Positions 1 to 12,536 of a stretch of 64,000 nt of DNA are shown in pieces. Each line of letters starts with the position of its first letter. The first letter of the stretch is position 1. The DNA is from Cheiracanthium punctorium (lineage: Eukaryota; Arthropoda; Arachnida; Araneae; Cheiracanthiidae). Position numbers and translations under genes: made by a program. Below the pieces are notes generated by a model, which did not search any database, had not been told where the DNA came from, and was given only the letters and a program-made list of their open reading frames with translations. Location: assembly GCA_038373885.1 (NCBI GenBank), contig JAWZYV010000069.1, positions 248,001 through 312,000 of the forward strand, in the 5' to 3' direction.

Positions 1-869
1 CATTTATCTCAATTCATGCATTTTTAAATTTTTTTATGTCTTCAAATGCAAAAGCATTTTCAGGTGTACAAAACATTTCTCAATTCATTTTTCGAATGAA
101 CAGAATAGCATGTGTAAGAGATTTAAAAATTCGATTTTCAATACTTTCAAAACTATTGTTTCGCCTTTTTATTAATTCAAATATGTGAACATCATCTCTT
201 TTCTGTTCTTTGACGCAATATTTTGGTTAAATATATTTATCCAAAAAACTAATAAATTTAACAATCTGTCTTTTAATACATTGAATGAAAATGTGATAAA
301 GATAAATTCTTTTAAAAATATATAAAAAAAAAAATAAAGGAGGAGGAGTATTTTTAAATCCGTAGTAAAAATGAGACTTTTTTGTTATTATTAAAAAGAA
401 AAACAAAAATGTATTTCATTTTTCGCATTCAATCATTTGCATTAAGCATTTATTTAATGATAATAATAATAAAGTGAATAACAATAAAATTTTTGCTTGA
501 AGTGTCAAACTCCTGAAACTCCAAAAGTAACACCAATGGAATAAAAAAAAAAGAGATAAATAAAAAAAAAAAAATTCGCAAAGATGCCAGTTTTAAAATT
601 TTAAAAAATTGCATGCATGAAAGAATAGAAATTAAAATTGTGCTCTCGAAAGTTGTTTAGATTACCACACATAAAATATTTTAGAAATTTATTACTTTTC
701 AAATAAAATAAACAACTGGATTAAAAAGAAAAATTAAACACACATCATTAAATGAAAAATCCCTATTTTTGTGATTCACACACATCATAGTGTGAGAATG
801 GCTGTTGTTTACATATTTTCCTGACCTCAGGAAGTAGTTAAGCGCTTCAAGCTTTTGTAAATTATGCAC
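1..869. other. AT-rich intergenic sequence
   Basis: I see no gene, no recognisable repeat end and no convincing coding frame here. The stretch is dominated by A- and T-runs. Confidence 0.5.
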
Positions 870-871
870 TA

Positions 872-1152
872 CAGTAATACCTCGGATCCGGAGTTACGCG
901 ATTGTCAAATCTCGTTCATTCGTCATTTGTTTACTTCCAAAATGACTTCGGTTTACGATTTTAATAATATAATTTGTTAATATATGCATTATTTAAGATT
1001 TTATTACATTTTTTTTTTCTAAATTATCGGTTTTTTCAGTCTCCGGCACAATTAAAAATAATTTGTATGTAAATATTTATAAGCGAAATTATACCCCGAC
1101 TTACGTGATTATCGCTGGGTCCCACCTATCGCGTAAGTTCGTGGTGTTACTG
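872..1152. mobile_element. TA-flanked MITE of Tc1/mariner type
   Basis: The left end reads CAGTAATACCTCGGATCC and the right end GTTCGTGGTGTTACTG; these are imperfect inverted repeats (both read CAGTAAYACC inward). Each end abuts a TA dinucleotide (870-871 and 1153-1154), the usual Tc1/mariner target duplication. The 281-bp interior holds no transposase. Inside the ends, GTTACGCGAT on the left is matched by a reversed CGCGTAAG on the right. It is called non-autonomous on size alone; the superfamily is inferred from the TA flank. Confidence 0.6.
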
Positions 1153-1154
1153 TA

Positions 1155-2782
1155 TTTTACATTTTTAAAAAGTAATAGTTTAATGCCTCCGCCGAGGATC
1201 GATGAGCAAGGATGGATTTGTATGTTGCAGTGTTTCAGTTTGAAATTTTCCTCAAAAAAAAAATTATACCCTTTAGTCCATCTTTGAATAAAAAGTGTGG
1301 TTTTAAGAGACTTTTTTTTTATTTTATATTTTAACGAGGATGCTTTGGAGAAGCCTTTCAGACAATTTAGCAATACATTAATTTTGTTGATCCCTTTCTC
1401 TGATCAATAGCAAAGCATTTTATGATGGTAGGTGGTAGCAGCATTTCTTATTGATGTAATTTACAATTGGATTGTTTTGCAGTATACCGCATACATACGG
1501 TTAGTAAAATATAAACCTACTAACTAGTAATAACAGTAATAATAATATAAGGTTTGCCGTAATGTATGCAAGTTTTAAATGAGTTATAATAATTTCTATG
1601 CTACATTTCAATCACTACGAGATAAAGAACGTAAGGCAGTTTTAGTAAGAGATTATGAATTCGATTTTGATTTTTCCGCAGGCACGCCATCATTCAAAAC
1701 AACACCGTATCATTTACCTAGAATTATGAACAGATATGGGGGGGGGGGCAAAGATTACTTCAACATACGGTTACCATGTTGGAAAAAACAAAAAAGCTGG
1801 GGACAAGTGTCCCTCCTCGCTTTATGCTGCCAATGGCCATGGAACTGTCACATAAGGAATAACACGTTACCATTATATAAAAGATAAAATGGCTATGATA
1901 ATTTAAGTAATTTTGCTAAACAATCAAGTATCTACATATTTAGTGTACGCAACCGGATTTAAATTTCACTGTATAAGAAAGAAAATATATAATTAGTAAT
2001 AAAATTTATATATTTATTTTTGTACATAACATGTACATAAAATGTATACATGTCAATCACGCAATAACTGCAATACCAGAAAATCAATCATTGAAAAAAA
2101 AGTCCACAAATTAATCTTAAAGCATTTTACTTGAATATAATATCTACCATAGCATCTATAAAATTTGGCATAAGTACTAGTTACTAAATTGATATGTTAC
2201 ACGGTGATTGAATGTTCTGGCTTCCTCACGAAAACAGCACGTTTCCGTAGTGCTATTTATAATCGAATACGGCTATTTGCTGGGTAAAAAACTTTCGCAC
2301 GGTCAGTCATTGCCTGCAGGAATTAACAGCAAGTCTGGAGCAATTAAACACGAGATTATTATAATTACTATTAGATCTCACTGTACGACCTCATCACTTC
2401 TGTCGACACTGCATATATCTAATCACGCGACTCCCCCTGCGTGCAGAGAATATATTAATATAATAATGCATCGACAAAATGAGTGTAGAAAAAGGCAACC
2501 AAGGAGTCCTTTCACCTTTGTCCTCAAAACAATTATAATACTTAATACGGATATACACATCTATTCTGTAGACATTTTGGAACCAACAGCTGCTTTTCTT
2601 CATTAGATATTAATATCCAGTCATTTAACCTTTTATTTACTGGGGGTACTTCAAAGTACCATAAAAATAGTTTTTTTTAAAAATTTCATTGATTCGATGC
2701 CACATTTCTTTGAAAAATCACTACAAAATACTTCATTTAATCAGCTTACATAATGATTGTACGTTCTATTAAAGTAAGATTG
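1155..2782. other. Unannotated AT-rich stretch
   Basis: The longest open frames (102 and 132 codons, at 1579-1887 and 2208-2606 on plus) show no family motif and contain low-complexity codons, including a run of G at 1740-1748. I do not support either as a gene. Confidence 0.4.
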
Positions 2783-2790
2783 CTTTAAAT

Positions 2791-2987
2791 CATATATGGG
2801 CAACCTCCGGCCCGCAGTCCGGGTGTAGCTCGCCCCGGCTTTTGATACGGCCCGTGGAACATATGAAAACCCCATACAAAGCCCATATAAACCATTCAAA
2901 ATCAAATATAAATCCCGATTATACGGCCCGCGATTCGCCAACATCCCAAAGTTCGGCCCGCAACTTTCCAAAGGTTACCCATACCTG
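2791..2987 (-). mobile_element. hAT-type MITE, family H1 (copy 1)
   Basis: The minus-strand end reads CAGGTATGGGTAACCTTTGG and the other end begins CATATATGGGCAACC. The interior is rich in GGCCCGC motifs. The flanking octamers CTTTAAAT (2783-2790) and TTTTAAAT (2988-2995) agree at 7 of 8 positions, as expected for a hAT 8-bp target duplication. Related copies lie at 16954-17179 and 44847-45013. There is no transposase; the apparent ORFs across it are shadows. Confidence 0.7.
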
Positions 2988-2995
2988 TTTTAAAT

Positions 2996-4274
2996 GGTTA
3001 GCTTTCCGCTCACTTTCTAATCATATCAAATCAACGGAAATAGGTATGAGCATTAGTGAATTGTCAGACGTTCCTTTTATGATTAAACGAGTAGATTTCC
3101 CAAAAGTATGTCATTCAAAATATTTCCTGACTTTTTCAGTTTTATTTGTGCTATACTCTTTTGAAAAAGACCCATTAATTGCTAATGAAACAGTCATAAG
3201 ACGTATTGCTAGTTTTTGATAATTTTTTTCTTGATTTTCATTTACGTTGCACTAATCATATTGATCTATTGATTGACACTAATTATTCATTATTTAACTA
3301 AAACAAGGGAAAAGAAACAGTTTCAAGTTGATATTCTTGGCAGTTCTTAGTTTGGTAGATAAAGGATTAAAACCATTGGCGTGATACAGTTTAAGGCCAG
3401 TTACACAAATGTGATATTATACAATTCAATTGTCTAGAAAGAAGTAATTAATAGGATATAGAAATGGTATCATTACTTAAAATTGCTAAAGAAAAGTCTT
3501 ACAAGAGAGAATTCATTATCAGAAACTTAATCAATTTACTGTACAAATCAAAGAATTAGTAAAAAACACTTTTATTGTACCCTATCTAATATATAAGCGG
3601 GGAAATATATTACATAAAAATAAACGTAATTGACAACTATTAACTGATGTTTTGCTGTGTCTTAGCAATAATAGAACATCTTGAACTTGACAATAAATAA
3701 ATTTTTAAATCACGAGCGAGATTCTGTACAGGGATTGATTTAGGTAGAACGGGGTTCATTTCTGATACATTTTTATTTGTGGTATGGACGCAAGGTAATT
3801 CCAAGGTCAAAAATATACCGACCAAAGCCATCCGAAAATGTCAGTCTAATCAATTATTGAGTTTTTTGATTAAATAGCTGTTTTGAAATGTTTCAGTTAC
3901 TTACTAATCCCAAACAAAAATTCATAACTATATTTAAATAACTGCTAAATTACTGAATGTATCAAGCACAAAAAAATTAGGTTATTTAGTGTTATTATGT
4001 TAGTTAAAATATAAACACGTAAGTGTGAGCGATAAAAAATTAATTACTAGAGATGTGGGCAATTAAATTTCTCAATTATACGGAATGAAAGGACTGCTGA
4101 AAACGCAAATTTCTGATCTTCTTAAATAACATTCCCAAACTTGAATTTAGTATGATTTCATGAAAATTTTGACAATATTTACAGGTTTCGCATTGTTTTT
4201 AAACATAAAACATTTAAACCTGAAATACCTTACAAACGCAAAATATGTTACAGTTGCGAATTGTTCAAAAGATA
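2996..4274. other. Unannotated AT-rich stretch
   Basis: I recognise no gene or repeat end. A short tract near 4261-4274 is the unduplicated flank of the duplicated segment that starts at 4275. Confidence 0.4.
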
Positions 4275-5122
4275 TATTTTAAATAAATGCAGTATTAATA
4301 CAAAAAATATATTTCCACAATAAACACACTTTTTAAATGTAACAGTTTTTATTATTATTTATGTATTTTGCTTTCCAGAGTTCGAAGACAAACACATGAA
4401 ACAAGCTATTGATTTTTAAAATAGCATCCTCCTTCACATAGAATAAGAAAAGGCAACTTCTGGCGAATGAAATTTACACTGCTATTGGGTATCAATACAG
4501 ACAGCACCGGTCACTAATAAGATTAAGTAATCTATATAACAAGATCTGTGTGTCAGAACATTGTTCTGGGCGTAATTAAAAGGAAAGTTTGAGCTAATGG
4601 AAGACGAACAGTGACACCACCTGACAGAGATATACGTAATTGCATGCAAGCCCAGGGGATTTGATCTTTTCCTCCCGAAAAAAGTGAGCGGGAACAGTAA
4701 ATAACGTAACATATAAACTAGTTATGATTAACATTTTGCATCTCACATTCCCTTAGCGTAGGCCACGGTTTATTCTCAGCAATTTCTAAATAATTATAAA
4801 AATGGCGAAAAATGTGAATACGAAGTATTCTAATGATCCAGCACGAAAGGCCAATTTGAGAAATAAAATCTGTCCTTTTTAAATTTCTATCTGTGTTCAT
4901 ATTTTTATATTCAAATCAATGACATATATTATATAATTAATGAATTATATACAGGGTGGTCATAAAAAAAAATCTATACCAATATATGGATCTCTAGCAG
5001 CCGTTCAACAAATCGCGATAAGATTTCCGATATACAGTGGACTCGGTCTACAACGGTCTTTAAGCGAATAGAATATTACGCGAGTTTTTCGCGAGTAACG
5101 TATCTCAGAGCTAAAGCCGACT
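4275..5122. repeat. 848-bp direct duplication, copy 1
   Basis: This segment recurs at 5932-6779 with a constant offset of 1657 bases. Reading both copies by eye I found no indel and two substitutions (4390 a versus 6047 t, 5001 c versus 6658 t). It is non-coding; the matched minus-strand ORFs in both copies (76 and 60 codons) have no recognisable family. Inside it are two possible transposon-end motifs: ATACAGGGTGGTCATAAA near 4951, and TACAGTGGACTCGGTCTACA near 5032, which resembles a pogo/Tigger terminus. Confidence 0.93.
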
Positions 5123-5595
5123 AAACCATCAGGGTCCATCAGATTGAACTTTTTTTCGTCCGAAAAAATTACATCAGCCCACTTTTGACCAAGAGAAATG
5201 TATTTTTTGGCAAAGTCAACTCTTCCTTTCTTATGATGATTTGTAAGAGGTGGGCGTGACACTAATTTCCCATAAGAAACTTGAGGATGTTTACTCAAAA
5301 CATTTTGAACAGTCCTTGTTGAGCATGGTAAACTCAAATTTTGTCTAACTTCATTTGCGGTTTCTTTTTTCTCGCAAGCTCTCCTTACAATCCTTCTTTT
5401 TTGTCGACGAGTGAGAATTTCTGGTCTCCCAGTTCGCCTTTTCATACCATACATCCCAGGATTTTTTAGAAAATTATAAACCACCGTTTTAGATCTCTTG
5501 ATTCTTTTTGAAATTTCCCACCCACTTAATCCACATTCTCGAAAAGCAACAATTTTTCCTTTTTCAGAGTCAGAAAGTTGAGCTCCGTTGGGCAT
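5005..5595 (-). pseudogene. Tc1/Tc3-like transposase, N-terminal part, truncated
   Basis: The frame opens at an ATG ending at 5595, inside the Tc1 fragment. Residues about 1-110 form the paired-like, two-helix-turn-helix DNA-binding region (for example GWEISKRIKRSKTVVYN near 27-43, and a GRPEILT linker). The first catalytic aspartate is present in FSDEKKFNL near residues 144-152. After about residue 157 (MDPDG) the protein leaves the transposase and reads 39 codons of duplicated flank before stopping. The second D, the E and the rest of the catalytic core are absent, so it cannot catalyse transposition, though the DNA-binding half is open and could in principle bind the ends. Full-length relatives are about 340 residues. 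Confidence 0.88.
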
Positions 5596-5931
5596 CGTTA
5601 AAAATTCACACTGAAAGTCGCCGAGTGGGAAATTCTTTTCGCAAATGAATCTTTTAACTTGGAATTGTCATTTTATGCTTTCAAATATGCAAATTTTTAA
5701 ATAATTACTGGGGAAAAAGCAATGTCCTTATACTTTTTTCCGTTTTCATTTAGGTTTAAAAATCAAAATTTAAATTTTAGCAGATTTCAAATTGAAAATT
5801 TTAATTACTTTACGCATGGGATATTTTAGTTTTACTTCTATTTTTGCTGCAAAAATTTGCATACGATTCTGTAAGCAAGACTTCTAGATTTGGCGATTTT
5901 TCGCGTGTCCTTATACTTTTTTCGCGCACTG
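5123..5931 (-). mobile_element. Truncated Tc1-family transposon with one IR/DR end
   Basis: One terminus is intact: read on minus from 5931 it begins CAGTGCGCGAAAAAAGTATA. The adjoining TA (5932-5933) is the expected target dinucleotide. The 17-bp motif tgtccttatactttttt occurs at 5906-5922 and again, in the same orientation, at 5723-5739. This double-site arrangement is the IR/DR terminus known from some Tc1-like elements. The other terminus and the 3' half of the transposase are missing: the element stops at 5123 and runs straight into the 848-bp flanking segment. Confidence 0.9.
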
Positions 5932-6779
5932 TATTTTAAATAAATGCAGTATTAATACAAAAAATATATTTCCACAATAAACACACTTTTTAAATGTAAC
6001 AGTTTTTATTATTATTTATGTATTTTGCTTTCCAGAGTTCGAAGACTAACACATGAAACAAGCTATTGATTTTTAAAATAGCATCCTCCTTCACATAGAA
6101 TAAGAAAAGGCAACTTCTGGCGAATGAAATTTACACTGCTATTGGGTATCAATACAGACAGCACCGGTCACTAATAAGATTAAGTAATCTATATAACAAG
6201 ATCTGTGTGTCAGAACATTGTTCTGGGCGTAATTAAAAGGAAAGTTTGAGCTAATGGAAGACGAACAGTGACACCACCTGACAGAGATATACGTAATTGC
6301 ATGCAAGCCCAGGGGATTTGATCTTTTCCTCCCGAAAAAAGTGAGCGGGAACAGTAAATAACGTAACATATAAACTAGTTATGATTAACATTTTGCATCT
6401 CACATTCCCTTAGCGTAGGCCACGGTTTATTCTCAGCAATTTCTAAATAATTATAAAAATGGCGAAAAATGTGAATACGAAGTATTCTAATGATCCAGCA
6501 CGAAAGGCCAATTTGAGAAATAAAATCTGTCCTTTTTAAATTTCTATCTGTGTTCATATTTTTATATTCAAATCAATGACATATATTATATAATTAATGA
6601 ATTATATACAGGGTGGTCATAAAAAAAAATCTATACCAATATATGGATCTCTAGCAGTCGTTCAACAAATCGCGATAAGATTTCCGATATACAGTGGACT
6701 CGGTCTACAACGGTCTTTAAGCGAATAGAATATTACGCGAGTTTTTCGCGAGTAACGTATCTCAGAGCTAAAGCCGACT
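5932..6779. repeat. 848-bp direct duplication, copy 2
   Basis: This is the second copy of 4275-5122. It starts at the TA immediately outside the Tc1 terminus. Homology with copy 1 ends at AAAGCCGACT; copy 1 then enters the transposon and copy 2 continues into GAGCTAACGAG, presumably the original flank. Confidence 0.93.
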
Positions 6780-9700
6780 GAGCTAACGAGTCCGGAACAC
6801 GAGATTTTTTCCGAAAGTTAGAAGCTCAAATACAAATGCGGGATTCGAGGGGTGAGTATCGTCTTTGTGGTTTGCTGCTGAAGAAGAGAGCCCATCAAAT
6901 AACGGTATTCCGCCCGTCGTTGCATCACTGAAGGCGTAAGCACTCAAATCGTACCAGTCTAAACCTGTCTTTATTTATTACTTTAGGTAGGAAATGGTAA
7001 TATACAGTTAGGGAATGATTTAAAACTGTTTGAGGTGTGTTTATGAGCGTCTAAAGTAACTGTGCGAGTGTGTTTCAAAAAGTCGCATACATACCCTATC
7101 TTACAAATCGAAATTTTCACTTATGCGTGGGGTCTTGGAACGCATTTCTCGTGTTCAAGACTTCACTGATTCAGACAGTTATTCATAGATTTTAGCTAGA
7201 GATTAGGATTATTTAAAACAATAGAGTTCTCGTTGTTACGGTTACGGTGAAAAAATTTCTAATTTTTTTTTCAGTGGCAATATCCACCGTTTTCCTGCGA
7301 AAGCTGATCAGCGCATTGAAAAGACATAAATAGTATAGAAACGGTACACGTATGGCGAAAATTGGCAGCGTAAAACATTTGGAAAAAAGAGCATTATAGA
7401 AAACCAATGTAACGCAGCGAGAGAATGTCCATTGACACAATTCGCATAATTCACTGGAATAAACTGGTAGAAATGTTAAACTACCAGTAGGTCACTTGAA
7501 AACTTTTAATAATAATAAACCAAAAACCTCTCCTCTATTGTGCTGTCATTTAAAAATTTTAAGTTAACTAAGGGCCAACACCAAACATTTTGTGTGTGTG
7601 TGTGTGTGTATTTATGTATTTCTCCTTTTTTATGTAAATATATATGCATTTCCAACTGCAAAGATTTTGAACTCGGTTTATAATTTTCGTTTTTAACTCA
7701 TTTTTATAAGACAAAAAAATTCTCTAAACCCCCCCCCCCCGGGCTTAAAAAAAAAGAGGGGGGGGTATCGGTTTTTATGAGTTATCTGGCATTTCAGCTT
7801 TTAAGTTTTCGTCCATCCCCAGAAAAAAAAATCCAGGCTACGCTACTGAAGTATCTTTCCTGGGCAGGACCCCAGACTTGGCTCCCTTCTACAAACAATC
7901 AAACGGGCGCCCATGGCCGCTTCTGCTTACATGGTGTGTGTAACAGAATGCGGAGCTCACTTATATTGCTAATATCTTAAAACATTCATTTATTAACTTT
8001 AAATATGATGGATGGAATATTATAAGGCCTATATTCACAAAGTTACATCGTCACGAGATCCAAGTTAACGACGATCAATTAAAAGATAAATTCACAATAA
8101 ACGTGTACACTGGGATAAGCTTTCTTACACAAGAGAGTCGGTATCGCTATCTGTTGACGCACAAAAATAGTAGAGCAAACTTGCATCATCACCCGAATTA
8201 CCTTATATATTATTGAGAATAAATTTTTAGACGTAATGCATAATATTAGACGCAATAAAATACTTTATAGCAATGTACCGCGAAAATTTGCCGACAGTAC
8301 ATTATAAAACACGTTTTCATATAATTGCATTTAAAAAAGGACAAAGCTAATAAAAATTATATATCTAGTTTTCTCACATACATGATTTTTAAAAAAAAAC
8401 GCGTACAAAAAAAAAATTATAAAGTTCCAAATTTCTAAAAAAGAAAAAAAAGGAAAGAAAACTAACGGAGAAAAAAAACTAGGAAAAATGTTACTTGTAG
8501 TTTTAATGTGAAAAAGAAGTCTTCTGATATTTTATTATAGTCCTAAATGACTATCTAAATACTGCACAGCTTCGAAATTTTGTATATAAGCACAAAAAGT
8601 TAAATCTTTTAAAAATTTTAAGGTTTAACAACACATTAAAAAGTGCTTGTGGTAGTTTCGGGGTATTACATATCCTGTCTCAAGTGCTTCCGTAATTGCT
8701 TGTACATCTACTAAGTTAATTCTCTCTTTCATTAAGAAGTTCTTAAAAATGATGTGTACATTCGTTCAAATAGAACACAGAAAACTCAAACTAATTACAA
8801 AACTCATTTGCATATTCATGATGAGTACCGATTTCCTTTATCAGTAAAAGGCCGTGAAAATGACTGTTCCATTTTTTAAAATGCTTTTTAACTAATATTA
8901 AGTCAATTGAAGCAAGGTCAGATATAAATACCCGCAATCACATCTAAGAATAGATATGAAAAATGCATCTAAACTGGCATTTTGTGCAGAAGTCATATTT
9001 TACTCCAATAATTATATCCGAACAACCTACCATTATTTTTCCAAAGAAAATGAACAAGCATTACTTAGCTAAGTACTAATAATTACTAATTGTATTTAAC
9101 TAAGCTAATAGTTACTATTTTTATCCCATTACCTGTAAACAGAGAGAATAAATGGAAGCAGTACAGCAAGTAAGCGTACTTTCTTGATATCAGTCAATTC
9201 AATGTCATCATAGTTATTAGTAATTTATAGAGTTATTATGTTTTGTGAATGCAAATATTTGGCATTTGTGATTCCCTTACCATTCACATGATTTTCTTAC
9301 TTTTAATTTTTTACATTTATACAAAAAATATAGTTTTTAAAATTTATGTATATATATATATTTTTAATTATTGAATGGGTACACAATGTTTTAAAAGCAA
9401 ATACTGCATGAAAAATCAAAGTGATAGCAAATAGGGAGTCATATTCAATTGCTCAAATGTTCACGCAAAATTCCACTTAAGCAAATGCATTCTTAGAAAA
9501 TTAAATATACTTCGTTTACATACTAAAAGATAAAGAAAACGTACTTGCGAGAAAAACACGTCTAGAACTATAAAATAAAATTTAATTACTCTTTAAGAAT
9601 TTAAATTAAAGCACGCAAATGCGAAAGTCAAAGTAAGAACCTTTACTAACATGATATTGAAAAATAATGGAATTGAATTTTCCGTTCATATGTATGTTAA

Positions 9701-9947
9701 AAAAGATTTTCATTTAGCCCTTTTAAAATAATTGAAATCATTCTTTAAAAAACGTAAAGTATATAATTGCAACTATATTAAAAGGAAAAAAGAATATGAG
9801 TGAGACGATAATATAAGACAAACTGTAAATGAAATAAGTAATATTAAATATTGAAGAAAAGAAATGTGTGCACATTCACAATTTCGTTACTTAATATAAT
9901 AAAGACATGTATTTCCTCAATAACAATTACTAACAGTTTACATCAGG
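6780..9947. other. Mostly unannotated stretch with a hAT end
   Basis: A short (TG)n run lies near 7581-7598. G- and C-runs at 7729-7767 precede CCAGGCTACGCTACTG (7831-7846), which reversed is CAGTAGCGTAGCCTGG, a hAT-type terminus; its partner end was not found. From 7850 to 9947 I see only AT-rich sequence with no supported gene. Confidence 0.4.
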
Positions 9948-10460
9948 TACTAGCTGAAGTACCCGTCGTTGACGGGTTAGTATATAATGCAAATTTTCAA
10001 AAAGCTTGAATGTTCGTCAGCACTGTAGGTGTATAAAGAATGGAAATAGTATGTTAGCAATAGTATAGTAATAAAAATTACATCTTCTGTGTATTGTTAC
10101 ATTTATACGATTTTCACAAAATCTATGAAATATTTAAAACTGTTTTGGCATATGGAGTTTAAATTAACTTGCATCTAACATAATTCCAAATTTTATTCTA
10201 TCCCATTCCCATTTTTCAGGAATAGCGCAAACATGTACTGAATTTTCACAAAATCTCAAAATCTATATTAAAAATTTAAATACAAAGAGTTTAAGTAACC
10301 ACCAGTGACGATACTAAATTTTATTTTACTAAATTTTATTTCACTCGCTTCAGAGCTTTATACATAATCGATACATATTTTCATATTTCGAACAATTTTT
10401 GCAAAATCTTACGCTGATCCCTGACTCACTAATTCTGTAACAATTTCGGGTAACCACTCC
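9948..10460 (+). repeat. Dispersed repeat with ~150-bp internal units
   Basis: It opens with ACTAGCTGAAGTACCCGTCG followed by a short GACGGGT inverted match, like the heads seen near 25724, 37190, 37667 and 56287. From about 10085 it contains two or more degenerate units with the motifs CAAAATCTCAAAATCTA and AAATTTTATTTCACTCGCTT. The same unit is repeated about eight times at 28665-29790. It does not code for protein. Confidence 0.6.
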
Positions 10461-10607
10461 AAGATAAAAATTTTACCAACATTACTCTAAAAAGATTAAA
10501 AAGTTGAGCACAAAGAGCGCAATAACATCCACACCGTTTGTACGATTCGTTTGAATTTTTTTATGACTATGCATAAAAATAAAGAAAATAATCTGCGCTA
10601 CTTTAAA

Positions 10608-11107
10608 AATTTGAAAATCCACCCGTTGCCTGATTTTCAAGCGATATTTCGCTATTTTCAGCTCCGTATCATTTCCGAGAGTAAAAGTTAATCATTTGCG
10701 AGACAAAATTAGGTCATTAGATTATTGCGATTCCAATTCCTTTAAAATAATTTTTTCGGATTATAGAGTATAATTTTTTTTTCACGAATAAAATGATTTC
10801 CTCTATAAGAAACACTGATATAAGAGGGGATGTTCTCAGCGAAACAAAATCTTTCAAATGCGAAAAGTTTTCGCACGTTTTCAGAAGAAAATTCAATTCC
10901 GATTTCGGTATATAATAAAAATTGAATATGAAGTTATTTATTTTAAGTGGAGAAAGATTAAATATAGTGAGTGTAGATATATTTTTGTCTAATGTGTTTA
11001 CTGACGCCCGTTGTAATTGCCTCCACAACAGGATAGTGAGTGTAGATATATTTTTGTCTAATGTGTTTACTGACGCCCGTTGTAATTGCCTCCACAACAG
11101 GCTGTGA
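10608..11107 (-). repeat. Dispersed repeat family R2, copy 1
   Basis: On minus it runs from TGTTGTGGAGGCAATTACAA near 11100 to a CCTGATTTTCAAGCG-containing end near 10630. It matches 17300-17755 on plus, including GTGGAGACAATTACAGCGGG, the middle section and the TCAGGGAACGGGCGGATT end. The family is not recognised. The shared ORF fragment (MWRQLQRA start in both) is unlike any protein I know and probably chance. Confidence 0.6.
10964..11101. repeat. Perfect 69-bp tandem duplication
   Basis: The unit at 10964-11032, starting ATAGTGAGTGTAGATATA, is repeated at 11033-11101 with no difference that I can see. It lies at one end of the R2 copy and is absent from the R2 copy at 17300, so it arose after that copy inserted. 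Confidence 0.92.
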
Positions 11108-12536
11108 CTTCTAGTAGTAATAATAGTAATAATAGCAGTTTGAACTCAACTCCGACCTGTTTTCTTTTCGTCACTCGGTGTTATATATTAAAAATTCAAG
11201 GTGTACTATGTTACGAATCCCTTTTAATGGAACCCGCCATATACGCACTCACAATAAATAAATAAAAATAAATACATCTCCAAGCTGTAGTTTTAAGTAT
11301 TTATTTTATTGCGGAATTTCATGACACCGGCTTTAGTGTCATTGAAAAAAAAATATACGCTACTAATATTTTTGAAAAATTAATTAAAATCATGTTATTG
11401 CTCTTAACTAAACATGGTGACCAATAAAGGACTTCGGTACTCGTAAATCCCTTCCCATTGCTATGCCTTCCTTCCCCACTAAAAATCGGAAAGCCTATTT
11501 GTAAGCAATGTTTATCAAGAATAGAGAGGAGTCTTCATCACTCGCCATCACACCCACCAAGCGGGGCATTTGTCCCAAAACTTTATATGAATGTGCCGTT
11601 GATTTAGATGAGTTCAGCTAATATGAAATCGATCCAGAATTTACCACCTAACCCAAACTGATAAATACTGCATGCACAAACAAAATGAAATGATATTGAA
11701 GTAACGTAATGGGTAGGACCACTGGCATTTGCAGAATACCAATGACGAATAATATTAATTTCACTACAACAAAATATACAACCCTAAAGCATTTTTTTAT
11801 AGGGGGTTCTAATTTTTTTTTTAAATGTTTATATGACTGTAACAAGATGTACAACCCTAAATCAATGTTTCTTGGGGGAGCTAAAACCTCCCAACTCCTC
11901 TTCTCTATATTACACGCGACGCGGGTTAATACGTCCAATTATTAGCAACGAGAAAGTTTGGGAGAAGAAATCTTTGTCATCAGCAATTTATGAGGGGCCG
12001 CAATATTCAGAAGTCTCTTCCTTTTCTAACGAGGATCTAAATTGTGGAGGGAATGTCCAGGAAGGGCACACAAACAGATCTAACCGTCATACAATCAAAT
12101 GATAACAAACTCAACTTTGATTAAAAAGGAAAAATAGTTTTGGTTTCTTTCCACCGAATTTCATGAAAGAAAGCATAAACTGAACTAAGATGTTCCATCT
12201 CAGTACATAGTTCAAATCAGCAAATAAGACATCCCTGCATTAAGAGAAATTAGGATCTCAGAGCTAGAGAACGCCGTTCAAATGTATATACGTATTATAT
12301 ATTGCTTGTCCAAAACAATAATGTAAATTATGTAAACTGGTTTTTTGGGCTTTGGTTCATGAGCAAATATTTCCTATTTCATCAACTTATGAAGTGGCAC
12401 AAAAAATCCTAAAGTGTTTCATAGAAATAATTCATGGGAAGACATGAAGATCAGAATACAGGTAAAAGAAACATGTGGCTTAAAATATCGAGGCTTAAGC
12501 TTTTGAAAAGTCTAAACTCTTTTCTAATGTCTAACA

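Noticed and set aside
1579..1887. A 102-codon plus-strand ORF considered as a small gene
   Set aside because: No family motif, contains a run of G encoding GGGG and ends without any supporting context; its length is unremarkable for this amount of sequence.
2208..2606. A 132-codon plus-strand ORF, one of the two longest in the window
   Set aside because: Composition is that of random AT-rich DNA, with an overlapping ORF on the other strand and no recognisable domain.
4482..6557. Two pairs of identical minus-strand ORFs (76 and 60 codons) that might look like a conserved gene family
   Set aside because: Their identity is explained entirely by the 848-bp DNA duplication; neither shows a domain.
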